Below are positions 44,188 to 52,882 of a DNA stretch of 64,000 nucleotides, piece after piece (positions within the stretch are counted from its first letter, which is position 1; each line of letters starts with the position of its first letter). Source of the stretch: Micromonospora parva (GTDB lineage: Bacteria > Actinomycetota > Actinomycetes > Mycobacteriales > Micromonosporaceae); contig NZ_JNZS01000016.1 of the NCBI RefSeq assembly GCF_000718515.1, positions 62,001 through 126,000 on the forward strand, read 5' to 3'. The translations under genes and the position numbers were made by a program. The notes under the pieces are model-generated. The model was not told the origin of the DNA, ran no database searches, and saw nothing but the letters and a program-made list of their open reading frames with translations.

Positions 44188-46662
44188 GTGACCCAGTCTG
44201 TTCATCAGCGGATCGCCGACGAGCTCGGCGTGGCCGAGCGTCAGGTGCGGGCGGCCGTGGAGCTGCTCGACGGCGGCGCCACAGTGCCGTTCATCGCCCG
44301 TTACCGCAAGGAGGCCACCGGCCTGCTCGACGACACCCAGCTGCGCACCCTGGAGGAGCGGCTGCGCTACCTGCGCGAGCTGGACGAGCGGCGGGCGGCC
44401 GTCCTGGAGTCGATCCGCGGTCAGGGCAAGTTGGACGAGGCCCTGGAAGCGCAGATCATGGCCGCCGACTCGAAGTCGCGGCTGGAGGACATCTACCTGC
44501 CCTACAAGCCGAAGCGGCGGACCCGGGCCCAGATCGCCCGCGAGGCCGGCCTCGCCCCGCTGGCCGAGACGCTGCTGGCCGACCCGACCCAGGACCCGAA
44601 GGCCACCGCCGCCGCGTTCGTCGACGCGGAGAAGGGCGTCGCCGACGCGGCCGCCGCGCTGGAGGGCGCGCGGGCCATCCTCATCGAGACCTTCGCCGAG
44701 GACGCCGACCTGATCGGCACGCTGCGCGAGCAGATGTGGTCGCGGGGCCGGCTGGTTTCCCGGGTACGCGACGGTCAGGAGGCCGCCGGCGCCAAGTTCG
44801 CCGACTACTTCGACTTCTCCGAGCCGTACCCGAAGCTGCCCTCGCACCGGATCCTGGCGATGTTCCGGGGCGAGAAGGAGGGCGTGCTCGACCTGACCAT
44901 GGAGCCGGAGGAGGCCGGTGAGGCGGACGCGGCGCCGACCGGCCCGACCCGGTACGAGGCGGCCATCGCCGGCCGGTTCGGGGTGTCCGACGCGGGCCGC
45001 CCGGCCGACCGCTGGCTGACCGACACGGTCCGCTGGGCGTGGCGTACCCGGATCCTCATCCACCTCGGCGCGGACCTGCGGATGCGGCTGTGGCAGGCCG
45101 CCGAGGAGGAGGCGGTGCGGGTCTTCGCCACCAACCTGCGGGACCTGCTGCTCGCCGCGCCGGCCGGCACCCGGCCCACCATGGGCCTGGACCCGGGCCT
45201 GCGCACCGGCGTGAAGGTGGCGGTGGTGGACGCCACCGGCAAGGTGGTCGCCACCGACACCATCTACCCGCACGAGCCGCGCCGGCAGTGGGACGCGTCG
45301 GTGGAGACCCTGGCCCGACTGGCCGGGGCGCACGGGGTGGAGCTGATCGCGATCGGCAATGGCACCGCCTCCCGCGAGACGGACAAGCTCGCCGGTGACC
45401 TGATCGCCCGGCACCCGCAGCTCAACCTGACCAAGGTGATGGTCTCCGAGGCCGGCGCGTCGGTCTACTCCGCCTCCGCGTACGCCGCGCAGGAGCTGCC
45501 CGGGATGGACGTGTCGCTGCGCGGCGCGGTCTCCATCGCCCGGCGTCTGCAGGATCCCCTGGCAGAGCTGGTCAAGATCGACCCGCGGTCGATCGGCGTC
45601 GGCCAGTACCAGCATGACCTGTCCGAGGTGAAGCTGTCCCGGTCGCTGGACGCGGTGGTGGAGGACTGCGTCAACGCGGTCGGCGTGGACGTCAACACCG
45701 CCTCCGCGCCGCTGCTGACCCGGGTCTCCGGGATCGGCGCCGGGCTGGCCGAGAACATCGTGCTGCACCGGGACGCCAACGGGCCGTTCCGCTCGCGTAC
45801 CGAGTTGAAGAAGGTGGCCCGGCTCGGCCCGAAGGCGTTCGAGCAGTGCGCCGGCTTCCTGCGCATCCCCGGCGGCGACGACCCACTGGACTCGTCCAGC
45901 GTGCACCCCGAGGCGTACCCGGTGGTGCGCCGGATCCTGACCAGCACCGGTCAGGATCTGCGCTCGGTGATCGGTAAGAGCACGATCCTGCGCGGGCTGC
46001 GGGCCACCGACTTCGTCGACGACCGGTTCGGCCTGCCCACCGTCACCGACATCATCGCCGAGCTGGAGAAGCCGGGCCGCGATCCCCGCCCCGAGTTCCG
46101 CACCGCCACCTTCGTCGAGGGGGTGGAGAAGATCAGCGACCTGACGCCCGGCATGGTGCTGGAAGGGGTGGTCACCAACGTGGCCGCGTTCGGCGCGTTC
46201 GTGGACGTCGGGGTGCACCAGGACGGTCTGGTGCACGTCTCGGCGATGTCCCGGACCTTCGTGAAGGACCCCCGCGAGGTGGTGAAGTCCGGCGACGTGG
46301 TCAAGGTCCGGGTGCTCGATGTGGACGTACCCCGCAAGCGCATCTCGTTGACCCTGCGCCTGGACGACGAGCCGGCGGCCGGCGGTGCTGGTCGGACGAG
46401 CCAGGAGGGGCGTGGCGGCCCGGCGCAGCGCGCACCGCAGGGCGGTCGTGGCGGCCAGGGCGGTGGCGGCGGCCAAGGTGGCCGCGGCGGGCAGGGAGGT
46501 CGTGGCGGGCAGGGCGGTGCCGGCGGGCAGGGTGGTCGTGGCGGTCAGGGTGGTCGCGGCGGCGGGCAGCACGGCGGTCGCGGCGGGCAGCAGCGGCAGG
46601 GCGCACCGGCGCCGGCCAACGACGCGATGGCCGAAGCCCTGCGCCGCGCCGGCCTGGCCTGA
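44188..46662 (+). CDS. tex: Tex-family RNA-binding transcription accessory protein
   Basis: 824 residues from the GTG at 44188. The N-terminal Tex domain contains [15 protein letters not shown]; the YqgF/RNase H-like domain contains [17 protein letters not shown]; the helix-hairpin-helix part contains [19 protein letters not shown]; and the S1 domain contains [22 protein letters not shown] (about 655-725). The family binds nucleic acid and affects transcription. The unusual part is the tail from about residue 731: [15 protein letters not shown] RGG repeats, then a short conserved-looking end [14 protein letters not shown]. The frame is open upstream but only this start gives the family N-terminus. 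Confidence 0.95.
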   Translation: MTQSVHQRIADELGVAERQVRAAVELLDGGATVPFIARYRKEATGLLDDTQLRTLEERLRYLRELDERRAAVLESIRGQGKLDEALEAQIMAADSKSRLEDIYLPYKPKRRTRAQIAREAGLAPLAETLLADPTQDPKATAAAFVDAEKGVADAAAALEGARAILIETFAEDADLIGTLREQMWSRGRLVSRVRDGQEAAGAKFADYFDFSEPYPKLPSHRILAMFRGEKEGVLDLTMEPEEAGEADAAPTGPTRYEAAIAGRFGVSDAGRPADRWLTDTVRWAWRTRILIHLGADLRMRLWQAAEEEAVRVFATNLRDLLLAAPAGTRPTMGLDPGLRTGVKVAVVDATGKVVATDTIYPHEPRRQWDASVETLARLAGAHGVELIAIGNGTASRETDKLAGDLIARHPQLNLTKVMVSEAGASVYSASAYAAQELPGMDVSLRGAVSIARRLQDPLAELVKIDPRSIGVGQYQHDLSEVKLSRSLDAVVEDCVNAVGVDVNTASAPLLTRVSGIGAGLAENIVLHRDANGPFRSRTELKKVARLGPKAFEQCAGFLRIPGGDDPLDSSSVHPEAYPVVRRILTSTGQDLRSVIGKSTILRGLRATDFVDDRFGLPTVTDIIAELEKPGRDPRPEFRTATFVEGVEKISDLTPGMVLEGVVTNVAAFGAFVDVGVHQDGLVHVSAMSRTFVKDPREVVKSGDVVKVRVLDVDVPRKRISLTLRLDDEPAAGGAGRTSQEGRGGPAQRAPQGGRGGQGGGGGQGGRGGQGGRGGQGGAGGQGGRGGQGGRGGGQHGGRGGQQRQGAPAPANDAMAEALRRAGLA

Positions 46663-46711
46663 CCCCGGTCAACCGGCGCGAGCGATCGACCGAAACGCCC
46701 CCGCCACAGCA

Positions 46712-46758
46712 GATCTTGGACAGTTTCCGTTCAGACGGAACGGAAACTGTCCAAGATC
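46712..46758. terminator. Perfect 21-bp palindrome between convergent genes
   Basis: Arms 46712-46732 and 46738-46758 pair perfectly around a 5-base loop. Its ends read GATCTTGG/CCAAGATC, echoing the family P repeats. It lies 49 bases after tex and may terminate transcription from both sides. Confidence 0.7.
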
Positions 46759-46802
46759 GGAGTCCGTCCGGGCGACGACCCGCGCGAAACGCGAGCCAGG
46801 CC

Positions 46803-46931
46803 GATGACGTGGTCGCGGCCGGTGGCCGCGACGGTGAGTCGATCCCGTTGCGGACGCTGCTCACCCGGTTGCTGGACGACGGGACCGACGAGCCAGACCC
46901 CACCACCAGACCTGCTGCACCACGAGGGTGA
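46803..46931 (+). pseudogene. 3' fragment duplicated from the gene at 48427
   Basis: This frame ends with AGGRDGESIPLRTLLTRLLD followed by DGTDEP, the same as the C-terminus of the protein encoded at 48427-48882. The nucleotide match is 59 of 60 bases (46828-46887 versus 48791-48850). Upstream of it nothing resembles the rest of that gene, so it is an orphan tail. It overlaps the end of the DUF389 gene on the other strand. Confidence 0.75.
46828..46887. repeat. 60-bp direct repeat, left copy
   Basis: Matches 48791-48850 at 59 of 60 positions in the same orientation. The two copies flank about 1.9 kb containing the DUF389 gene. Confidence 0.9.
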
Positions 46932-47808
46932 GCAGTCCGGCCAGGACGATCGCACACAGGTTGATCACCAGTTGGAGGGCCGAGCCGCCCGCTTCGTCCC
47001 ACACTCCGTAGGCGGCGGCCACCGCCACGTTCGCGGCGGCCGGGACCGTGGTCACCGAGATCAGCACGCCGACCAGGCTGCCGGACTTCTTCGACGTCAA
47101 CGAGAGCATCCCGGCCACGCCGGCAAGTAGACCGACCACCCAGGACAGCGCGTCCGGCCGCCAGATGAAGTCGGTGAGCGGACGTTCGGCGAGCAGCATC
47201 TCCCGACTGACCAGGCCGGCGGCGGTCAACGCCCAGGTGCTCAGCACGGTGACCGCCATGGCCGCCATAAAACCGACAGTCAGGGCAAGCACCGAGCGGC
47301 CGATCACGTCCAACCGACGACGTAGCAACGCCACGCAGAGCGCGGCGAGCGGGCCGAACTCCGGACCGACCACCATCGCCCCGACAATGAGGATCGGCTG
47401 GTCCAACAGCACACCGATGCCGGCGATCATGGTGGCCACCACGATCAGTACGAGGTAGGTGCCGGACAGTTCGGTCTGCTCGCCAGTCTTCGCGGCGATC
47501 TCGTCCCAGACCACCGCGTCCGCCCCGCTGCCCGGTGCCCGCTCCGCCGCTCGGTCAGCCGCGGCGGAGACGGTCAACTCCACATCGTCGGCCGCGATGC
47601 CGCCGGTGTCGTCCACCCCCATCCGCTGCAACTCCTGCAACACCCGGTCGGCGCTCTCCCGCACGACGTCGAACTGGATGAGGTCGCCCGGGGGCTGCCG
47701 GGCGACGCCGGGCAGCACCACCAGGTGGGTCACGCCGGGCTCGGCGGCCAGCAGGTCGATCACGTTCGCCGACTGCTCCGGCGAAGCGATCACCCTCAGG
47801 TGCAGCAC
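46861..47808 (-). CDS. DUF389 family membrane protein
   Basis: 315 residues from the GTG at 47808 (GGGGGAGG upstream). A cytoplasmic ferredoxin-like N-terminus (about 1-85: LHLRVIASPEQSANVIDLL) is followed by about six transmembrane helices. The conserved ILIVGAMVVGPEFGPLAAL matches the DUF389/TIGR00341 signature. Function unknown; some relatives are hydrophobic, YaaH/TPR-like or transport-linked. Its last nine codons are read antisense to the duplicated fragment, so the C-terminus ARRSRRPATG may be a by-product of that rearrangement. Confidence 0.9.
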   Translation of the reverse strand: MLHLRVIASPEQSANVIDLLAAEPGVTHLVVLPGVARQPPGDLIQFDVVRESADRVLQELQRMGVDDTGGIAADDVELTVSAAADRAAERAPGSGADAVVWDEIAAKTGEQTELSGTYLVLIVVATMIAGIGVLLDQPILIVGAMVVGPEFGPLAALCVALLRRRLDVIGRSVLALTVGFMAAMAVTVLSTWALTAAGLVSREMLLAERPLTDFIWRPDALSWVVGLLAGVAGMLSLTSKKSGSLVGVLISVTTVPAAANVAVAAAYGVWDEAGGSALQLVINLCAIVLAGLLTLVVQQVWWWGLARRSRRPATG

Positions 47809-48184
47809 GTGTCCTCCCCCTCACCCGACCGGCCGGTCCCCTACCCGCCCGACCGGCCGGTCGAGACCCTACCGCCCGGCCGCCGGCCGCACCGACCGCA
47901 GGAGGGCGTACGGCTGCTGAACCCGCAATGGCCTGGTCGACCGACCCTGCCCGGCGACGCGTGCCGGGCGCAACCACGCGGCGGGTTGCCGGGCAGGGCA
48001 GCCGCGCCGGGCAAAGAACCTCTTGCGGCATCCTTTGGAGCTGATGCGGCAAACGAATCGCGCCGTATCCCGCGCCACCGCGTCGCTCCGAATCTGATAC
48101 GACGAGCGGGTCATGCCGTGATGTCACAAACGGGTCAGCTCGAAAGGACTCGCCAAGCACTCCCAGACCGGGCGCGGGACACAG
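47809..48184. other. Intergenic region
   Basis: 376 bases after the DUF389 start with no convincing gene; open frames are Arg/Pro/Gly-rich. The stretch 48040-48140 is less GC-rich and contains GTGATGTCAC, a small palindrome. Possible divergent promoters. Confidence 0.4.
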
Positions 48185-48403
48185 GTGGCGCAGGGGAGGA
48201 CGGGACCGTCCACAGCGGCGGCTGTGGACGACCCCGCGCAGCGCCCGCTCGACCCGCTCGGCACTGGCGGCGCGCGGAGAGCGAATGGCCCGCAGGAGCG
48301 CAGCGGGCGGCTGGACGCTGTCATCGACCTGGGTGCGGTCGGCGTGGTCGACCCCGCGGTGGACCTGATCGTCCGGCACACGCTGCGGGCCGTACTCGAC
48401 TGA
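48185..48403 (+). CDS. Possible small hypothetical protein
   Basis: A 72-codon frame from a GTG at 48185. The first half is Ala/Gly/Pro-rich, and the end SGRLDAVIDLGAVGVVDPAV reads like a real protein. No ribosome binding site is evident. It ends 23 bases before the next gene on the same strand. Weak. Confidence 0.3.
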   Translation: MAQGRTGPSTAAAVDDPAQRPLDPLGTGGARRANGPQERSGRLDAVIDLGAVGVVDPAVDLIVRHTLRAVLD

Positions 48404-48426
48404 GCCGGTGGCGTACCGTCACCCTC

Positions 48427-48882
48427 GTGGGTGAGCGGGACGCCCGGGAGTGGCGGGATCAGCAGCGGCAGGCGGTGCGGGCGCACGCCGACGCGGACGC
48501 GCGGCGGCGGGCCGCCGAGCACGCGCAGGCGGCGGACCTGGTGGCCTGGTTCGTGGCTGAGGCCACCCGGCGAGGGCTGCCCACCACCCGGTTGGCCGCC
48601 CGGGGGTACGACGGGCGTGGACGCTACCGGACCAGGCTGACCGGCTGGTATGTCGACCGGGCCGAGACCCGGGCGGTGGACGTGGATGGCCGGTTCCACC
48701 TGTTGACAGTGCCGGGTGGTTGGCGGGCCTGGCTCTTCGGTGTCGACCCGGAACCCAGCCCGGCGCCGTTGGTCGTCGGGGCCGGCGGTCGCGACGGCGA
48801 GTCGATCCCGTTGCGGACGCTGCTCACCCGGTTGCTGGACGACGGGACCGGCGAGCCGGGTTCGACCCCCGCCCGACTCTGA
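48427..48882 (+). CDS. Hypothetical actinobacterial protein
   Basis: 151 residues from the GTG at 48427, reading GERDAREWRDQQRQAVRAHA at its start. It has a charged helical N-terminus, LVAWFVAEATRRGLPTTRLA, then RYRTRLTGWYVDRAETRAVD and FHLLTVPGGWRAWLFG, a compact alpha/beta domain I do not recognise. The C-terminus GESIPLRTLLTRLLDDG is duplicated 2 kb upstream. TACCGT (48414-48419) lies 7 bases before the GTG and no Shine-Dalgarno is seen, suggesting a leaderless mRNA. Confidence 0.75.
   Translation: MGERDAREWRDQQRQAVRAHADADARRRAAEHAQAADLVAWFVAEATRRGLPTTRLAARGYDGRGRYRTRLTGWYVDRAETRAVDVDGRFHLLTVPGGWRAWLFGVDPEPSPAPLVVGAGGRDGESIPLRTLLTRLLDDGTGEPGSTPARL
48791..48850. repeat. 60-bp direct repeat, right copy
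   Basis: Partner of 46828-46887. This copy lies inside an intact gene and is probably the source. Confidence 0.9.
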
Positions 48883-48905
48883 GGGGGCCGGCCGGCCCGT
48901 CTCAC

Positions 48906-49034
48906 ATGCGGTGGCCGGCCACCGTCACCGTCACGTCCGCCGGGGTGACCGACGAGGTCAGCCCCCGCATCGGGCTGCCGGACGTCGTCGAGAACAGCGC
49001 GAGCGGTTTCAGCCGCCTGTTCCACACCGAATAG
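48906..49034 (+). other. Short open frame of doubtful status
   Basis: 42 codons, MRWPATVTVTSAGVTDEVSP at the start and VVENSASGFSRLFHTE at the end. The composition is more protein-like than neighbouring frames, but there is no ribosome binding site. It could be a remnant or a small peptide next to the polysaccharide locus. Confidence 0.25.
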
Positions 49035-49173
49035 CGCGAACGGTCGTTTGTCCATAGTAGCGACCCCCTATGATTGATTCATCCTCGTTTGACCAGTTCA
49101 AACCAAAGGCCCAATTGGTGAATCTCGTACGCATTCAAGAGGATCCTCACTGCATTTCGTCAGGAATCACGCC

Positions 49174-50211
49174 ATGCTGAGTGTTCCGCTCGCTGGCGGA
49201 ATCGTTCTCGCACTCGTCGTCGGCACGCTGCTGCAACCGCTCGTTCTTCGCCTGCTGAGAGCAGCAGCGGTGCTCGACATACCGTCGGAGCGGTCCTCGC
49301 ACAGCACACCGGTTCCGCGCGGCGGGGGCGTGGGAGTCGCCGCGGCGGCGGGGCTCGCGCTTCTCCTGAACGAACACGCCCGGTCCATCGCCGTACCGCT
49401 GCTCTTCTTCGCGGCGATCGGGCTCCTGGAAGACCTGCGGGGGGTCCCGATCCGCAGCCGACTGCTCCTGCAGGTGCTGGCCGGCCTGGGCACGGCGGTG
49501 ATCCTGGTGCCCGGCGGACAGACCTGGTACGTCCACGTGCTCCTCGTCCTCGCCCTGGCGGCCTGGGTGACCTCGTACGTGAACGCCTTCAACTTCATGG
49601 ACGGCATCAACGGCATCTCGGCCGTGCACGCGATCCTCGGCGGGTTGGCGTACGCCGTGCTCGGAGTGCTCACGGACCTTCCGCTACTGATCGCGGCCGG
49701 CAGTCTGATCGCCGCCGCCTCGCTGACATTCCTGCCCTGGAACGCCTGGGTCGCGAAGGTCTTTCTCGGCGATGTCGGGTCGTACGCCCTGGGCGGTGCG
49801 CTCAGCACGATCGCCGCCTACGCCATCGTGCGCGGCACGCCGCCGGAGGCCGCCGTGGCGCCACTCGCGTTGTATCTCGCCGACACGGGCTGGACGCTCC
49901 TGCGCCGCATCAGCAAGGGCGAAGCCTGGTACCGCCCCCACCGCAACCACGCCTATCAGCGGCTGACGGACGGCGGTTGGTCGCACCAGCGGGTCACCGC
50001 GACGACCGCCGTCGTCGGCGCGGCAGTGGCCGGCTGCCTGGTCGCCGCGTCCTTCAGCGGACCAGTCACCCGGGTCGCGCTGGACGCCACGGCCCTCGCC
50101 ATCCTCGCCGCCTACCTCGCTGCCCCCGCCTGGCTCACCGCACAGCGGGCCCAGCCTTCGCCGGAAGGAAGAACGATCCATGCCAGAACTGTCAGCTCAA
50201 CGAGCCGGTGA
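49174..50211 (+). CDS. Polyprenyl-phosphate HexNAc-1-phosphate transferase (WecA/WbpL-like)
   Basis: 345 residues with about 10-11 transmembrane helices. Polyprenyl-phosphate transferase motifs: DIPSERSSHSTPVPRGGG (about 35-52), NAFNFMDGINGIS, FLGDVGS and the cytoplasmic HRNHAYQRL loop. It transfers a sugar-1-phosphate from a UDP-HexNAc to undecaprenyl phosphate, the first step of polysaccharide assembly. In this gene context the donor may be UDP-D-FucNAc, as for WbpL, rather than UDP-GlcNAc. The upstream 120 bases (49055-49173) are AT-richer and likely hold the promoter; AGGA lies before the ATG. It overlaps the next gene by 32 bases. Confidence 0.92.
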   Translation: MLSVPLAGGIVLALVVGTLLQPLVLRLLRAAAVLDIPSERSSHSTPVPRGGGVGVAAAAGLALLLNEHARSIAVPLLFFAAIGLLEDLRGVPIRSRLLLQVLAGLGTAVILVPGGQTWYVHVLLVLALAAWVTSYVNAFNFMDGINGISAVHAILGGLAYAVLGVLTDLPLLIAAGSLIAAASLTFLPWNAWVAKVFLGDVGSYALGGALSTIAAYAIVRGTPPEAAVAPLALYLADTGWTLLRRISKGEAWYRPHRNHAYQRLTDGGWSHQRVTATTAVVGAAVAGCLVAASFSGPVTRVALDATALAILAAYLAAPAWLTAQRAQPSPEGRTIHARTVSSTSR

Positions 50212-51280
50212 CCCGGCCGGCCCCGGGAACCGGCCGGTGAAGAAGGTCGCGGTGCTGGGCAGCAGCGGCTTCGTCGGCCGCGCGGTCGTCGCCGAGCTGC
50301 GCAGCAGAGGTGTCGAGGTCCAACTCGTCTCCGCACCGCGCCTGTCGTGGCCACTCACCGAGTCACTCCGGAGCAATTCGGTGCCGGCGGATCTCCAGCG
50401 GGACGTCGTCGATGCCCTCGCCGCACAGCTCGACGGCGCACACGTCGTGATCAACACGGCCGGGCTGCCGAACGGGTCCGCCCCGGACAGCGCGGAGTTG
50501 TACGGCGGAAACGCACTGCTGCCCACCCTCGTCGCCCGAGCCAGCGCCCTCGTCAACGCCGACCGGCTGGTCCACGTCAGCTCGGCGGCGGCGCAGGGGG
50601 CGATGGATCTCGACGAGACATCGCGGACGATGCCCTTCTCGCCGTACTCCCGCTCGAAGGCGGTCGGCGAACGCCTGCTGCAACGCGAGGACTGCATCGA
50701 TACGGTCATCTATCGGTCGACCTGGGTTCACGACGTGGATCGACCGAACACCAGGGCGCTCGTCCGGCTCGCGCAGTCGCGGATGAGCTGCGTCGCCGGG
50801 GACGGTACCGCGCCGACACCCCAGGTCCTCATCGACGACGTCGCCGCGGCGATCGCCCACCTCGGGCTCGTCGGCGGCCCGGTGCCGCCCATCGTGCTCC
50901 AGCCGCACAACGGCATGACGACAGGGCTGCTGCTGCGCCTGCTCGGTGGCCGCGAGCCACTGCACCTCCCACCACTGATGGCGCGGTACGCGACGCGCTG
51001 CGTCACCGCGTACGGGCGGACGGGTCTGCACGCCAACGCGCACGCCCGTCGGGTGGAGATGCTCCTGTTCGGCAAGCGGCAGACGCCGGGCTGGCTCACC
51101 GACCAGGGGTTGGCGCCCACGCTGCGCCCCGAGGCGTGGGAGCGGCTGAGGACTGCCGGCGCCGAGCCGACACCCGCCGCGACGCCGAACGCCGACGCCG
51201 TGGCGCGGCCCCGAACAGGTGACCGGCGACCGGTCGACACGAGCGGAGCGGACGCGGAAAACCGCTCCCTGACGACGTAG
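50180..51280 (+). CDS. NAD-dependent epimerase/dehydratase (WbpV/CapN-like UDP-sugar reductase candidate)
   Basis: 366 residues, extended SDR. Cofactor motif VAVLGSSGFVG (about 23-33), Ser in VHVSSAAAQG and Tyr-x3-Lys in PYSRSK are intact. GGAAGGAAG lies upstream of the ATG. By neighbourhood (WecA/WbpL-like transferase upstream, WbpM-like dehydratase downstream) the likely job is C4 reduction of the 4-keto intermediate to UDP-D-FucNAc, as for WbpV or CapN; this is inference. The last 40 residues are a low-complexity, polar tail. Confidence 0.85.
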   Translation: MPELSAQRAGDPAGPGNRPVKKVAVLGSSGFVGRAVVAELRSRGVEVQLVSAPRLSWPLTESLRSNSVPADLQRDVVDALAAQLDGAHVVINTAGLPNGSAPDSAELYGGNALLPTLVARASALVNADRLVHVSSAAAQGAMDLDETSRTMPFSPYSRSKAVGERLLQREDCIDTVIYRSTWVHDVDRPNTRALVRLAQSRMSCVAGDGTAPTPQVLIDDVAAAIAHLGLVGGPVPPIVLQPHNGMTTGLLLRLLGGREPLHLPPLMARYATRCVTAYGRTGLHANAHARRVEMLLFGKRQTPGWLTDQGLAPTLRPEAWERLRTAGAEPTPAATPNADAVARPRTGDRRPVDTSGADAENRSLTT

Positions 51281-51306
51281 CTCCGCCCCCAACAGGAAGG
51301 CTCTCC

Positions 51307-51384
51307 ATGGCTCTCGCCCCCGGGTCAGGCCCGACCGACCTGATCGGTTCCTTTGCTGCTCCGGCCACGGTGGCAGCGCGGTGA
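51307..51384 (+). CDS. 25-codon leader frame coupled to the glycosyltransferase
   Basis: Encodes MALAPGSGPTDLIGSFAAPA and five more residues. AGGAAGG (51294-51300) sits 6 bases before its ATG, while the following glycosyltransferase has no ribosome binding site of its own. Its TGA overlaps the next GTG (GTGA at 51381-51384). This layout suggests translational coupling; the peptide itself may have no function. Confidence 0.45.
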   Translation: MALAPGSGPTDLIGSFAAPATVAAR

Positions 51385-52631
51385 GAATCGGGATCATCAC
51401 CCAGTGGTACGACCCGGAGGGTGGCTCCGCCGTCGTTCCGGGGATCATCAGCCGGTCGCTCGTCGCCCTCGGGCACGAGGTGCACGTGCTCACCGGCTTC
51501 CCGAACTATCCGTCCGGCCGGCTGTCTCCGGGCTACCGGCTGCGCCCCTACCGCTTCGAGATGATGAACGGCGTCTCGGTGCACCGGGTGCCGCTGGTGC
51601 CCAGTCACGACCGGTCGGCGCTCGGGCGGGCCGCCAACTATCTCAGCTTCGCGGCCTCCGCCGCGGCCCGGCTGGACCTGCTCCGCAAGGTCGACGTGTG
51701 GCTGGTCTACTCGTCGCCGGCGACGGTGACGCTGCCCGCGATGGTGGCCCGTTGGCTGCACGGACGCCCGTACGTGATTCTCATGGAGGATCTCTGGCCG
51801 GACACCCTGGCGGAGAGCGACTACGTGCGCCCGGGCCGTCGCACCGACCTGATCGTCCGGTGGCTCAACAGGTTCTGCGACGCGGCGCACCGGGGCGCGT
51901 CCTCGGTGGCGGTCATCGCCCCTGGCATGGCCGACATCCTGAGCAACCGAGGTGTCCCCCGGGACAAACTCTCGGTCGTCTACAACTGGGTCGACGAGCG
52001 CCTCTTCCGGCCGCGAACACCTGATCCCCAGTTGGCGGCGGCCCTCGGGCTGAAGGGCTTCGTCGTCATGTACGCCGGGAGCATGGGAAACCTCCAAGGG
52101 CTCGACGTCGCCGTCGACGCCCTGGAGCATCTCGCCGACATCCCGGACCTGACACTCGTGTTCGCCGGCAGCGGTGTGGAGGAACGCCGGCTGCGCGAAT
52201 CGGCGGCACGGTACGCGCCCGGCCGGGTGGTGTTCCTCGGCCAGCAGCCGGTCGAGCGGATGGTCGAGCTGATGCCGCTCGGTGACGTCCAGTTGATCTC
52301 CCTGCGCGATCAGCCCCTCCTCCGGTCGATCATGCCCAGCAAGGTGCAGAGCACCCTGGCGTGCGGACGTCCCATCGTGGCCGCTCTGGCGGGTGACGCG
52401 GCCCGGCTCGTCGACGAGTCCGGTGCCGGGTTCGTCGCCCCTCCCGGCGACCCCTACGCACTGGCCGACGCGATCCGTCGGATGTACGAGTTGGGCGCTG
52501 AGAAACGCGAGGAACTGGGCCGCGGCGGTCGGCAGTTCTACCTGGAACGGCTCTCCGAGCGGGTCGGCAGCGTCGCGCTCGCCATGCACCTGGAGAAGGC
52601 GGTCCGGGGCCACGTCCCGGCCGCCGGCTGA
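51381..52631 (+). CDS. Family 4 glycosyltransferase (WbuB/WcaI/CapL-like)
   Basis: 416 residues. GT-B fold with N-terminal MRIGIITQWYDPEGGSAVV, LTGFPNYPSGRLSPGYRLR and VILMEDLWPDTL, which are typical of the WbuB/WcaI group. C-terminal donor-binding motifs are YNWVDERLFRP, VMYAGSMGNLQGLDVAVDAL and PSKVQSTLACGRPIVAAL. WbuB-type enzymes transfer L-FucNAc next to fnlABC genes; the same combination exists here, so an L-FucNAc transferase is the leading hypothesis. Starts with a GTG coupled to a short leader frame. Confidence 0.92.
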   Translation: MRIGIITQWYDPEGGSAVVPGIISRSLVALGHEVHVLTGFPNYPSGRLSPGYRLRPYRFEMMNGVSVHRVPLVPSHDRSALGRAANYLSFAASAAARLDLLRKVDVWLVYSSPATVTLPAMVARWLHGRPYVILMEDLWPDTLAESDYVRPGRRTDLIVRWLNRFCDAAHRGASSVAVIAPGMADILSNRGVPRDKLSVVYNWVDERLFRPRTPDPQLAAALGLKGFVVMYAGSMGNLQGLDVAVDALEHLADIPDLTLVFAGSGVEERRLRESAARYAPGRVVFLGQQPVERMVELMPLGDVQLISLRDQPLLRSIMPSKVQSTLACGRPIVAALAGDAARLVDESGAGFVAPPGDPYALADAIRRMYELGAEKREELGRGGRQFYLERLSERVGSVALAMHLEKAVRGHVPAAG

Positions 52632-52882
52632 TCACGGTGCCGGTGGCGTTGTCGAGGAAGACGACTCACCCGGTGGCACCCAGTGGCCAGGCCGAACGGC
52701 GGTGGCTGAGGCCGCTACAGCAGCCAGGCGCACTGGGCGGCCAATAGGATAGCCGGATCTTCAGCTCAGATAACCCGAAACACGGCCAGAGCAGCTGCTT
52801 CGCCCTGTAACAAGGACAAAGAGCGCAAAGCTCCTTCTGCCGGGCGGCGGAAGAGTCGGAGATCGGGACAGGGAGCCAGTAC

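Noticed and set aside
48850..48880. GGGTTCGACCCCC, tRNA T-arm-like sequence
   Set aside because: No acceptor, D or anticodon arms can be drawn around it, and it lies in a coding C-terminus.
51307..51384. Leader frame as the true N-terminus of the glycosyltransferase
   Set aside because: It is in a different frame and ends in TGA; the glycosyltransferase N-terminus MRIGIITQWYDPEGG is already the family start.
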